A stretch of DNA of 64,000 nucleotides from Leptospira sp. (GTDB lineage Bacteria; Spirochaetota; Leptospiria; Leptospirales; Leptospiraceae), in the NCBI GenBank assembly GCA_009991425.1, contig JAACWH010000031.1, forward strand, positions 62,001-126,000. The letters run 5' to 3'. Position numbers and translations under genes: made by a program. Numbering within the stretch: the stretch's first letter is position 1; every line of letters begins with the position of its first letter. Below the pieces are notes generated by a model. That model was not told the origin of the DNA. It was given only the letters and a program-made list of their open reading frames with translations, and made no database searches. Shown here in pieces: positions 1-9,694 of this stretch.

Positions 1-366
1 GACTTTGGATTTTAGCCCCTGGATCGTGATATCCATCGATTCGAGGTTAGCATTTATCATCGAAAGAAGAGTTCCACCCAAGAGACGTTTATGAAGGTCC
101 TTGAGCTTTTCGGACTCTTCATCATTTCTTTCTTTTAAGTTTTCTAGTAGATATTTTGCAGAAGAAGAATAAGACCGCACTTCACTTATCATTGATTGAA
201 TCGAATCAACAAATTGGTTGAGAGCGGTATTGATTCTCTCTGCTTTTTGGACAGTAATATAGGCTGAAGGAATTAGATCCTTCTCTACTACAGGTATGCG
301 ACCATGATTTAGATAGGCTAAATTAGTTGGACGACTGGTTTGGTTTATTACATTTTTTTCTTTCAT
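1..366 (-). CDS. Hypothetical protein, 3'-truncated by the window edge (MKEKNVINQTSRPTNLAYLNHGRIPVVEKDLIPSAYITVQKAERINTALNQFVDSIQSMISEVRSYSSSAKYLLENLKERNDEESEKLKDL...)
   Basis: Open reading frame on the minus strand from ATG at 366 to the window edge without a stop; absent from the ORF track because it is not closed; coiled-coil-like composition. Confidence 0.6.
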   Translation of the reverse strand, partial: MKEKNVINQTSRPTNLAYLNHGRIPVVEKDLIPSAYITVQKAERINTALNQFVDSIQSMISEVRSYSSSAKYLLENLKERNDEESEKLKDLHKRLLGGTLLSMINANLESMDITIQGLKSKV

Positions 367-573
367 ACTATAATTTTCGAGTATGAAGAATCGATCATTT
401 ATTCAATGTTAAGGAAATAAATTGACTAAATCTATTTCAACATCGTAATAAGACATAAAGTTACTTCCTTATATAGATATTATGTCGCTTTAGGGACATT
501 CCCGAATTGAGTGTACTCGCACATACTTTACAGCTCTATCTCAAAACATGCTTTACAATTTATTACAAATAGA

Positions 574-1134
574 TCATGTTCCCGACAATGATGACGATAT
601 CTTGGGGTTTTTATATTGCAACAACTTTCCAGTATACATATCAATTACTCCAAGGCTAACTTGGTAAAAATGAATCTTTACATGCCTATCCGATATTTCT
701 TCAAATCCTACAATTTCACCGATCAATGGATTTTCAAAGAACACTCTATTTGAACAACATTGGGCAAATCCACTTTCATGAACTTTATTTCTAACTACAT
801 CTGTTGGATACCCTACATCATTCATGAAGGATTAGTATTCTCGTTTAGATGGTTTGTAAATTTTTGAAGGAGTTTCGAATGCTAAAGCTTCATGAGGTCG
901 CATTGTATTAAATTCTTTTATAAACTCATCAAATGCTATTTGCTGTTGCTTTAAAGAAGATTGTGGAGGAAGAGCTGTCTCTTCCTTAAGAGTTCTATGC
1001 ATCCTTTCATGACGACCATTTTGTCCTGGCTTTCCTGGTTCAATTCTTTCAGGTCGAATTCCTAATTTTAACCACCAAACAGATAATTTCGTTAGATCAC
1101 CAATAGCTTTACTTGCAAAGGGGGAGAAATTCAT
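574..1134 (-). pseudogene. IS481-type transposase remnant (C-terminal integrase core plus C-terminal tail), interrupted by an in-frame TAA
   Basis: ORFs 1134-832 and 825-574 lie in the same frame (KREY*SFMNDVGYP); 'PFAS.AIGDLTKLSVWWLKLGIRPERIEPGKPGQNGRHERMHRTLKEE' is the rve/IS481 signature; 'FFENPLIGEIVGFEEISDRHVKIHFYQVSLGVID' matches the usual IS481-like C-terminal tail; DDE N-terminus missing. Confidence 0.85.
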
Positions 1135-1220
1135 TAAAAACGGATTTAAAAAATAAGGAAAAATCCCGATATTTAATTTAACTTTACTTACTTTTATCCA
1201 ATTTTAAACTCATCAACAAA

Positions 1221-1448
1221 ATGGCAAAAATATCTTATATAATAATCTTTTTCTGTATTTCATTTTGTAATGTTATTAATAATGATGATGAAAAGAATGA
1301 TAAAGAAGCAAAAAGATGTACCGAGCTAGGGGCATTATGTACTATTTTATCTGCACAATGCAGTGTTGAAAGAGGAAGCTCTTGTGCTGCTGAATACAAT
1401 TGCTTGGTTTTTTTTCCACCAAATTGTGGAAATAGTTCTACATTTTAA
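1221..1448 (+). CDS. Small Cys-rich exported or lipoprotein-like protein
   Basis: 75 aa ORF with N-terminal hydrophobic stretch and Cys (FFCISFCNV). Confidence 0.45.
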   Translation: MAKISYIIIFFCISFCNVINNDDEKNDKEAKRCTELGALCTILSAQCSVERGSSCAAEYNCLVFFPPNCGNSSTF

Positions 1449-1509
1449 TGGTAAAGATTTTATTAAAAATGTTTTACCAAACATCTTAATGTATTTTATT
1501 TCCCTTACC

Positions 1510-2916
1510 TCATTTCAACTCAGGGAAATAGAACTCACAAACTGCTGAAAGTCTTTCAGCCATCTTTGCATTGAAACTGACTTTTTCTTTAACTCCTATA
1601 TCTACAGATTGGATTAAATTATCATAATCTAAGAATGGGTGGTCTTCCACTTTTGATCCAGAAGCTGCTTTTTCATAATGAAAAAGCATATTTTTTAAAA
1701 TCCTTGATTCATTTTTATTTTCAAGTCGCTGTATTTCTTTATCCAAGAATGAGTGAGCGTTTGAGTAACCGTACAATTTACTATCTTCGTTTATATTTCT
1801 TTTTAAAACTTGATTGAAAAGAAAAGGAAGTGGCTGTGGACCATTTTCTATTCTATTGTTCAGATCATTTTTTAAATCTGGCAGATAAGACTTCAAGTAT
1901 CGTAAGGCATTTCGCCAGGATGATTCACCAGTTGTCGAAACAGGCATAATTACTAAATCAGAAATTGCATTTGCAAGCATGGAATAAAACCACCAACCTG
2001 GAGGAGAATCAATAATCACGAAATCATAGCTTGCTTGCTCATCAAATCCAACTTTCAAAACGTTTCTTATCTTTTTGGAGTAATCTCTAATTTTTGTTAT
2101 TGATGCACTTTGCTTTGTATATTGTTTATAGTTTTCATCAGTGTCGGCATATACACAATGGAGATTATTAGACCTTGGGAAAATCCCTTTCTTTCCACTC
2201 GATTTAATTCTGGCTATAAGTTCTTTCTTCCCTTTTGTGATCCATTCTATCAATGGTAAATATTGCTCTTGAGGTAATCCAATCAGTCTTGTAAGATCTC
2301 CTTGGAGAGGATCAAAATCCATTACTAATACTTTCTTTTTATATTTCTCTGCCAAAGTTTTTGACAAATAATAACTTATTGAAGTCTTCCCTACTCCTCC
2401 TTTGTTATTAAACACTGCCAAGATCAAGGGTTCCCTTTTCCTACTTTTCGTTACCAGTGACTTTACATCACTAAAAACTTTGGAAATAGATTTTTCATCA
2501 ATAGTAGTTTCTCTGAAGACTTGGACAGCTTTGCCAAAGTAATTTCGATACACTGATATAGTTCTGCCATTAGAAATGATTCCGAATCGATATCTACCAG
2601 GATTTTCTCTGATATATTGTGAGATCTGATCGCCATACAAAACAGAATCGTATCTATTGAATGATTCCATGATAGGCTTATTAGCTGCTTTAACTTCTAT
2701 AAAAATAGATGGAAGTTTCTTTGTTTCATTTAAAGAGAAGTCAATCTTGGTTGCAGCAATATCAGATTTCTTTTCTTGTTCAATGTCTTCTTCCTTGTAA
2801 CCGATATAAGCGATCAGTTTCTCTACAATACCTGTCCTAATATCTGCCTCACTTGATGCAGAGTTCACACTTTTTATTACAGCATTGAAATAAACTTTGG
2901 AATTGTTTTGCGACAT
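1510..2916 (-). CDS. HsdR_N-like (PD-(D/E)XK) domain fused to ParA-family ATPase
   Basis: N-terminus 'KIDFSLNETKKLPSIFIEVKAANKPI' (D...ExK); C-terminal half 'FNNKGGVGKTSISYYLSKTLA...VLVMDFDPLQGDLT' deviant Walker A of ParA/MinD. Confidence 0.8.
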   Translation of the reverse strand: MSQNNSKVYFNAVIKSVNSASSEADIRTGIVEKLIAYIGYKEEDIEQEKKSDIAATKIDFSLNETKKLPSIFIEVKAANKPIMESFNRYDSVLYGDQISQYIRENPGRYRFGIISNGRTISVYRNYFGKAVQVFRETTIDEKSISKVFSDVKSLVTKSRKREPLILAVFNNKGGVGKTSISYYLSKTLAEKYKKKVLVMDFDPLQGDLTRLIGLPQEQYLPLIEWITKGKKELIARIKSSGKKGIFPRSNNLHCVYADTDENYKQYTKQSASITKIRDYSKKIRNVLKVGFDEQASYDFVIIDSPPGWWFYSMLANAISDLVIMPVSTTGESSWRNALRYLKSYLPDLKNDLNNRIENGPQPLPFLFNQVLKRNINEDSKLYGYSNAHSFLDKEIQRLENKNESRILKNMLFHYEKAASGSKVEDHPFLDYDNLIQSVDIGVKEKVSFNAKMAERLSAVCEFYFPELK

Positions 2917-3088
2917 CGTTCAAACCTTAATTAGTCGGATTATAATGCAAGGTTTCATCGATATAGATTCAATCAACTGTATTTTCGACGAGTATTCCGT
3001 ATAATCGGTGCTTGTCCCTAAGAAAAAGAATAGGAGTTCATTCAATTTTGATTTACAGAAACCATTTAGTAACTATCATGGATATGCT

Positions 3089-4044
3089 ATGCACAAATTC
3101 TTAATACGTTCTATCCTTTCCGTATTCATTCTTATCGTAAGTTGTGACAAACAAGAAACCAATCACTCAATCCAACAACAAAGGAAGCAGAGAAAAAATC
3201 AGGACCTAAGTTCATAATCACTAGCAATAGCCATTTGGTAGAAGGTAAAACATCCTATGAGCCTTCGAATTTAAAGGATGGAAGTATCGATCCTTGGTGC
3301 GTGAAACAAGGCTCAAGTCAGAAGAATACTTTTACTTTTGAATATACTGAGCCTATTACCTTAGATTATGTACATATTTTGAATGGATTTGCGAAAGGAG
3401 ATTTGTATCGAAAAAACAATCGTATAGCTAGCCTCAATTTGATTGTGGATAAGCAATTCCATTCAAAGATAGATTTTCCAGACACTATCGAGCATGAAGT
3501 TTACCTTGCATCAAGTATCAAAGGAAAAGAATTCCAATTTGAAATTGATGAAGTATACAAAGGAGAAAAATACAACGATACTTGTATCAGTGAATTTTCA
3601 CTCAATTCTAACTATGTTGATCCAAGTGTTTATTATGATATTTATTGTTCCCATCTTTTCAAAAACTTTAAATCGATAGCCTTTGATGATAAAAAAGGAA
3701 ATTATATCACCCTACTCCCCGACGGCAAGCTCATTGTATCACGACCTCCAGGGCAAATGGATGTATTCAATGAAGGGAAAGGCACATGGAAAATCGTTGA
3801 AGAATATGGTAAGAAATATTTGAAAATAGATTATAAGCTTAAAGTTGTTATCAATGGAAATGATGATCTTACAAGTAATGAGTCTAGGCTCTATCAGGAA
3901 ATCGAAGAAGAGTCTTTCGAATATTCTTTAGAAACAGATAACCAATGTTCCTACTTAGGTGAATTCAAAAAAGTTATTATTGTCGAGGATTTTTCTAGTG
4001 GGTTCAGTAAAGATGGCAATCAATTAATCATCTATAGGAAATAA
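3089..4044 (+). pseudogene. Lipoprotein with a discoidin/NADase-type glycan-binding-like domain, split by a -1 frameshift near 3190-3197
   Basis: Signal peptide and lipobox MHKFLIRSILSVFILIVSC in frame 2; body (KSGPKFIITSNSHLVEGKTSYEPSNLKDGSIDPWCV...) in frame 1; frames overlap at agaaaaaatcagg. Confidence 0.6.
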
Positions 4045-4241
4045 TAATAATATTATAATAAATAAACATCACTCATTTATTTTGTTTGGTCTATACTTTA
4101 AAGGATACCATCATTCTTTAGGTCGCTTATAATGAATTGGTATAATTTTTAACTTTTTTTTTGAAATTATCACTTTGATAAATTTTTTTTGTTAAAATAT
4201 ATTTTTGGATTCAAGCTACATTTTATCCGAATCTCTATGTA

Positions 4242-4517
4242 TTAAAACTTTCTGGTGTTGTTAGTTGAATATTTCCAGAGCCAGAAGTTGATGCTATGCA
4301 CCCCAGGTTCCAAAATGGGGAATTGCTCAGTAGGAGGACAGAATCTATTGAAATCTGGAATTGGGAGGATGACTAAAAATAGAAGTGCTGACTCAGCTCC
4401 TGGTTGACTTAATTTTTCATTCCAAGATTCTTGTGACGGATTGCAATTTATAAATAGATGCAATAATATTAAGCAAACTATAAAAAGGCTTCTTTGATTT
4501 TTGTAATTGCAATTCAT
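4242..4517 (-). CDS. Small predicted lipoprotein
   Basis: N-terminal signal peptide with LFINC lipobox. Confidence 0.4.
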   Translation of the reverse strand: MNCNYKNQRSLFIVCLILLHLFINCNPSQESWNEKLSQPGAESALLFLVILPIPDFNRFCPPTEQFPILEPGVHSINFWLWKYSTNNTRKF

Positions 4518-4898
4518 AATTGATTTACCCCTCTAGCGATCAATTCCTCATTCACCTTTTGCCGAATGGCAACAGCCTTTTCCCTAGCCATTACTAAAAA
4601 TGCCATAGGTATTCCATTATCGGGATCACCATAGTCGATAACAAAACGAATCATAACGAGACTTAGTGTAAAATTCTCTCGAACTTTTATCAACTAACTT
4701 TCTGATTTGCTTTTTGTAAGTCTGGAATAAAATTTATTTAGGTTTGCCTATAATTCTAATAAAAAATAGATACCATCCCTGACAGTTTCTTCATCCTCAT
4801 AAATTGAAAATAAAAATCCAAGACCAAAACAAATTCAATGTTAGATTTTATTTCTTTAATACAATCGCGTATAATTGCTTCGAATCTAAAGTTTAACG

Positions 4899-5020
4899 CT
4901 ACACATCCTTAATTTTTTCAGCAGGAGTTTTCCAGCCAAGCGATTTTCTTGAGCGCTCTTTTAAAAACTTTTGGATTTTTTCCGATTGATTTTGAAATCC
5001 ATCAGAATATTTAGAAATCA
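4899..5020 (-). pseudogene. 3' tail of an IS30-like transposase
   Basis: Minus-strand translation '...EKIQKFLKERSRKSLGWKTPAEKIKDV*' resembles the IS30 C-terminal RPRKxLGWxTPAE motif; no upstream catalytic domain. Confidence 0.5.
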
Positions 5021-5057
5021 GTAGGAGTTTCAAAAGAAATTCTCATACAATAACAGC

Positions 5058-5222
5058 ATGATTTCCCTACTGAAGTTATCAGTTTTCTTTTTAGATGCGT
5101 CGCAAATGGAAAGATTTTTTCCAACACAAAAGCTGGCTTTCGCTATAGATCATCATGTTACCAGACAAACTTTCTACAAGTTGTCGAAGAAAAATGATCT
5201 TCTCAGGAGAAACATTGTATGA
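5058..5222 (+). CDS. Small ORF (54 aa) overlapping the RND gene start by ATGA
   Basis: ATG at 5058, TGA at 5220-5222 overlapping ATG at 5219: MISLLKLSVFFLDASQMERFFPTQKLAFAIDHHVTRQTFYKLSKKNDLLRRNIV*. Confidence 0.3.
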   Translation: MISLLKLSVFFLDASQMERFFPTQKLAFAIDHHVTRQTFYKLSKKNDLLRRNIV

Positions 5223-8200
5223 AGTCCTTGGTCACATACTTTGTAAATCGCCCTCTTCTTGTAAATCTTTTGATTGTAGCGATTCTGATCCTGGGCATCC
5301 ATTCCCTGAAAAAAATTCCCAAAGAAAGCTTTCCACAAGTTGCCCTTAACAGTGTAACAATTTCGACTATTTATCCTGGGGCTTCTGCTTCCGATGTTGA
5401 ATTAAACGTCACGATAGTGATTGAAGAAGCTCTTCAAGAAATCAACGGCATAGAACGGGTAGATTCTATTTCCAGAGAAGGAATCTCACTTGTGAATGTT
5501 TATGCCGACGAAGATTCCAATGACACTAAATTCCGTGAAATCTATGAAGATGTAGATGCAGCTATGAGTCGGGTTATAGACCTACCTCCTGGTATTGACG
5601 GCAAGCCAATTCTAACAAGACATTCGACAGACTATATTCCCTCCCTCGAAATAGCATTGTCAGGGCCAAAAGATAAAATTCGCGCCTATGCAGAACAATT
5701 AGAACGAATACTTGAGGCTTTGGATGAAGTTGCGCATATCAAGGCCGTAGGCCTGCCAGAAATAGAGGCACAGATACTTGTTGATCCAACAAAGGCTCGT
5801 TCCAAAGATGTGGATCTCTTGACGATTTCTTCAGCGATCCAACAGAGAAATGTGGAAGGATCTGGAGGCTCCATGGAAAGCTTTCTCGGCGAAAAAAGGG
5901 TGGTTGTTTACTCAAGATTCAAGGATTATCTGGACGTACTAAATACCGACATTCGCCGTTCCATCGATGGATTTGGTATCAAACTAAGAGATGTGGCAAT
6001 TATTTCTCTAACTGAAAAAGACGATAAACTGGAAGTAAGATCGAACGGAAAGCCCGGAGCTTCTCTTTTAGTCATAAAAAAGCCAGAAGCTGATGTGGTG
6101 AAAGCTATCGACCGAGTTCGTGAAGCTGTAAGTCAGTTTCCTCCACCCGAATCAGTAGAGGTTGTATTTCTGGAAGATCGATCTAGGCTAACACGAAGTA
6201 GATTAAAACTTCTAGGAAGCAATGCTCTTCTAGGTATGATAATAATCGGAGGATTGTTGTTACTTACTTATGATAAAAAAGTAGCTTTTTGGACTGCAGC
6301 TGGCATTCCAACAGCCTTGTTGTTAATGATTATCGCATTACCTTGGTTTGATCTTACATTCAGTGCATTGGCTTTAGGTGCTATGGTTATTGTTCTCGGA
6401 GTACTTGTAGATGATGCAATTGTAGTCGCTGAAGAAATTGCCATTGGAAGAGAGAGAGGTCTATCAGCTACTACTGCTGCGATTCAGGGTGTTCAAAAAA
6501 TATGGAAACCAGTCCTTGCGTCTGTATCAACTACGGCTGTGGCTTTCTCGCCACTCATATTTATAGGTGGGCTTCCCGGTCAGTTTATTTGGGTGGTTCC
6601 TTTAGTTATTGTTATAACACTCATTGCCTCGATGGCGGAATCCTTTTTTATATTGCCATCTCATCTTGCGCATGGAGAGCATAAACGCATCAAAAAGAAA
6701 AAGTTCATTTTGATTCTAGAGCGATCTTATCTGAGAATTCTTGCAGTAGCTTTAAAATATAGATATCGGGTACTCGCAGGATTCTTGGGAATTTTAATCT
6801 TATCGCTTTTTCTTGCAAAGGGATTTATCAAAGGCGATGCCTTCCCGAATGATGGAGCTGAAAAATTCATCTTAAGAGTGAATGTTCCAGGAGAAGTTAA
6901 ACTGGAACAAACCAGAGAGATAACACAACTTCTCGAACTCGAAATTTCAAAACTACCTTCTGATGAATTGGAAGGCTTTAACACGAGAATTGGAACCCAT
7001 AGTTCTCAAAACTGGAGTGATCGTGGAAATGCAAATAACCTCGCAATTGTATTTGTGTATCTGACCCCAGTAGGGGAAAGAAAACGTACTGCTCCAGAGA
7101 TTGTGACTGACCTTCGCAAAAACATAGCAAAACTCAAACCAAAACTCTCCGATGCGGAAGTAGTCCTTGATATACTGGGAGCTGGTCCTTCAGGTGGAGC
7201 ACCGATTGAATTTAAAGTTAGTTCTCATAATGATCGAATGTTAAATGAGGCTGTTCAGGAAGTAACTCATTTCCTCAAGAATATACCAGGGGTAATGGAA
7301 GTAGAAACGGATAGATTAGATTCTGTAGATGACCTGAATTTAGTTCTAGATTATGAAACTCTCGCTAGAGCAGGTGTTTCTGTAGAGAACCTTGTAAAGA
7401 CAATCAGGATTGCTTTTGATGGCATGCGAGTAAGTTACATTACACGTCCGGAGGGTACTCTGGATTTTAGGTTGCGTTTAAATCAAAAAGCAAGAGCCAA
7501 TCCAGAATTCCTAGAATCCTTACCACTGACTAGTCCCCGCACAGGAACAATGATTAACTTGAATCAGTTTATACACCTCGAAGAACAACCTGGTGTAATG
7601 GAAATTCGTCATTCCAAAGGAATGAGGACGACAACCATCTCTACCCGTCTGAATCCTTCGGTAAGTGCCAATAGTATTGGTAAAATCTTGACCGAAAAAT
7701 TCCAATCTAAGAATGGAATTTTCTATGAGTTAAGCGGTCAGGCAGAAGCTAACAAAAAAGTTTTTGGTGATCTTTTTGCAGCCGCAGGTCTTGCTTTGAT
7801 GGGGATTTACATTATCATTGCTTTGATACTGAATAATGTAATTCGTCCACTTTTGATCATGTCCTGTATTCCTTTTGGTCTTGCCGGTGTCATATTCGGG
7901 CTAGTACTACATGGACTGCCAATGTCTGCATTCGCAGCTATGGGTCTCATTGGACTTTCGGGAATTGTTGTAAATGATTCCATCCTTCTAGCTTATAAGA
8001 TTCAAGGTGCCGCAGGAAAGACAGCAATCAGCAATCGCAGTATTTTGCATGGTGCGACATCTCGTTTAAGACCGATTCTTCTAACTTCCATAACTACAAT
8101 CGGTGGTCTAGGTCCCACTGCATTTGGAATAGGAGGTTATGATTTTTTTATTTCACCAATGTGTCTCGCTATGACATACGGCTTGTTATTTGCTACAACC

Positions 8201-8347
8201 ATTGTTTTGTTCCTTATGCCTTGTTTGCTTCGTGCAGGAGAAGATTTTCACCATCTAATTGCTAACTTGAAGACGAATGCTCCAAGTTTTATTGTATCTT
8301 CTTCGAAAAGGATTCCGGGATGGAAAAATTTTCAGAGAAAATCCTAA
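5219..8347 (+). CDS. RND family efflux transporter permease (AcrB/MdtB-type)
   Basis: 1042 aa; N-terminal 'FVNRPLLVNLLIVAILILGIHSLKKIPKESFPQV', 'GVLVDDAIVVAEEI', duplicated TM blocks typical of RND permeases. Confidence 0.95.
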   Translation: MKSLVTYFVNRPLLVNLLIVAILILGIHSLKKIPKESFPQVALNSVTISTIYPGASASDVELNVTIVIEEALQEINGIERVDSISREGISLVNVYADEDSNDTKFREIYEDVDAAMSRVIDLPPGIDGKPILTRHSTDYIPSLEIALSGPKDKIRAYAEQLERILEALDEVAHIKAVGLPEIEAQILVDPTKARSKDVDLLTISSAIQQRNVEGSGGSMESFLGEKRVVVYSRFKDYLDVLNTDIRRSIDGFGIKLRDVAIISLTEKDDKLEVRSNGKPGASLLVIKKPEADVVKAIDRVREAVSQFPPPESVEVVFLEDRSRLTRSRLKLLGSNALLGMIIIGGLLLLTYDKKVAFWTAAGIPTALLLMIIALPWFDLTFSALALGAMVIVLGVLVDDAIVVAEEIAIGRERGLSATTAAIQGVQKIWKPVLASVSTTAVAFSPLIFIGGLPGQFIWVVPLVIVITLIASMAESFFILPSHLAHGEHKRIKKKKFILILERSYLRILAVALKYRYRVLAGFLGILILSLFLAKGFIKGDAFPNDGAEKFILRVNVPGEVKLEQTREITQLLELEISKLPSDELEGFNTRIGTHSSQNWSDRGNANNLAIVFVYLTPVGERKRTAPEIVTDLRKNIAKLKPKLSDAEVVLDILGAGPSGGAPIEFKVSSHNDRMLNEAVQEVTHFLKNIPGVMEVETDRLDSVDDLNLVLDYETLARAGVSVENLVKTIRIAFDGMRVSYITRPEGTLDFRLRLNQKARANPEFLESLPLTSPRTGTMINLNQFIHLEEQPGVMEIRHSKGMRTTTISTRLNPSVSANSIGKILTEKFQSKNGIFYELSGQAEANKKVFGDLFAAAGLALMGIYIIIALILNNVIRPLLIMSCIPFGLAGVIFGLVLHGLPMSAFAAMGLIGLSGIVVNDSILLAYKIQGAAGKTAISNRSILHGATSRLRPILLTSITTIGGLGPTAFGIGGYDFFISPMCLAMTYGLLFATTIVLFLMPCLLRAGEDFHHLIANLKTNAPSFIVSSSKRIPGWKNFQRKS

Positions 8348-8467
8348 GGTTACAGCCAATCTTTGTAGTGAAGCTTTCATCTTGCTTTTTTAGACTCAAT
8401 GTTTTTTTTAGGACTATATGGAATATAGTCTGGTATTCATTGATTACTCAGTTGGAAAAAATCCATT

Positions 8468-9508
8468 ATGACATGGGGATCTGCATCAGACATTGCAAGG
8501 ATTGTCGCTGCTTCTCATGTGCTTTTGCTAGTAGGGATTCTTGCTTATCGGTTTCGCTCCCTGGATCGCTTATATTTTGTGTTTATCGGACTCGGAGGAG
8601 CATCTGCATTAATCTTTACAATTCTATATAGACAAGAACCACCTGCTTTCGTACTTCTTCCCTTTGCTGTATTGCAAAGTGGGGCAAGTTTTTGGTTCTG
8701 GATGTTTGCTGTGAGCCAAGGGAGAGAGAATTTTCAACCGAACTGGAAGCATTGGCTACTGCTTACAGGCAAAATATTTCTAACAATTACCTGGGGTGCA
8801 AGGTATCGCACTATACTACTTCCCATCGACCCACAACAAGACTTTGTATGGAGAGCACTACTGCCCGCAGTTCTTACATTGGGATTTGTGATAGCCGCAG
8901 TATGGGCTTCCGGCAGTCATATGGAAGATGAACTTGTGGAGAATCGACTCAGCATTCGTCGCATAACAGTATTCTGGGGAGCGGGAACCATTATTGCAGT
9001 CATGGGACTCGTTTTACTGTTTCGGGGTCCATTTCTGAGTGAAATAGGCGACTGGATTACATCTTTAGTGGCAATAGCAATTTGTGTTAATATTCATATC
9101 TGGCTAGCTAAGAACAGCATTCCAATTGTTGAATCAACTGTTCGCCCTTATGTGGATGATCCCGAGCTGAAACAAATCGCTCGGAAAATTCAAGAATTCA
9201 TGATAAAAGATGATTACTACTGCACGGAAGGACTGACCATAAGCCAGCTTGCCTCGAATATGCAAGAAAAAGAATATAAGATCCGACGCGCAATCAATGG
9301 GATACTCGGCTATAAAAATTTCAATGTATTTCTAAATCAATACAGAATAGAGAACGCCAGGAAATGCTTGATAGGTGAGCCAGATCTACCTGTTATTCGA
9401 CTGGCTATGGATCTGGGCTACCGTTCTCTTGCCGTATTTAACAAAGCTTTCAAAGAAACAACAGGACGCACTCCCACAGATTTCAGACGAGCAGAAAAAT
9501 CCGACTGA
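8468..9508 (+). CDS. AraC family transcriptional regulator with N-terminal multi-TM domain
   Basis: C-terminal 'YRIENARKCLIGEPDLPVIRLAMDLGYRSLAVFNKAFKETTGRTPTDFRR' AraC HTH. Confidence 0.9.
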   Translation: MTWGSASDIARIVAASHVLLLVGILAYRFRSLDRLYFVFIGLGGASALIFTILYRQEPPAFVLLPFAVLQSGASFWFWMFAVSQGRENFQPNWKHWLLLTGKIFLTITWGARYRTILLPIDPQQDFVWRALLPAVLTLGFVIAAVWASGSHMEDELVENRLSIRRITVFWGAGTIIAVMGLVLLFRGPFLSEIGDWITSLVAIAICVNIHIWLAKNSIPIVESTVRPYVDDPELKQIARKIQEFMIKDDYYCTEGLTISQLASNMQEKEYKIRRAINGILGYKNFNVFLNQYRIENARKCLIGEPDLPVIRLAMDLGYRSLAVFNKAFKETTGRTPTDFRRAEKSD

Positions 9509-9694
9509 TTTCAAAATCAAAAATCTGAAGTAAGACGAGATCTTGAACAAATCACGAATGATGGCCTATCACTCGAGCTTGCGGTAAGGGGCTCAAAATA
9601 CTACAGAGATAATTCGTCCAACCAAAAGAACGACATGTGAATCGTTTTTTAAAGAAAATAGATCTTATGTTAGATGATAAATCACCTCTGATTT

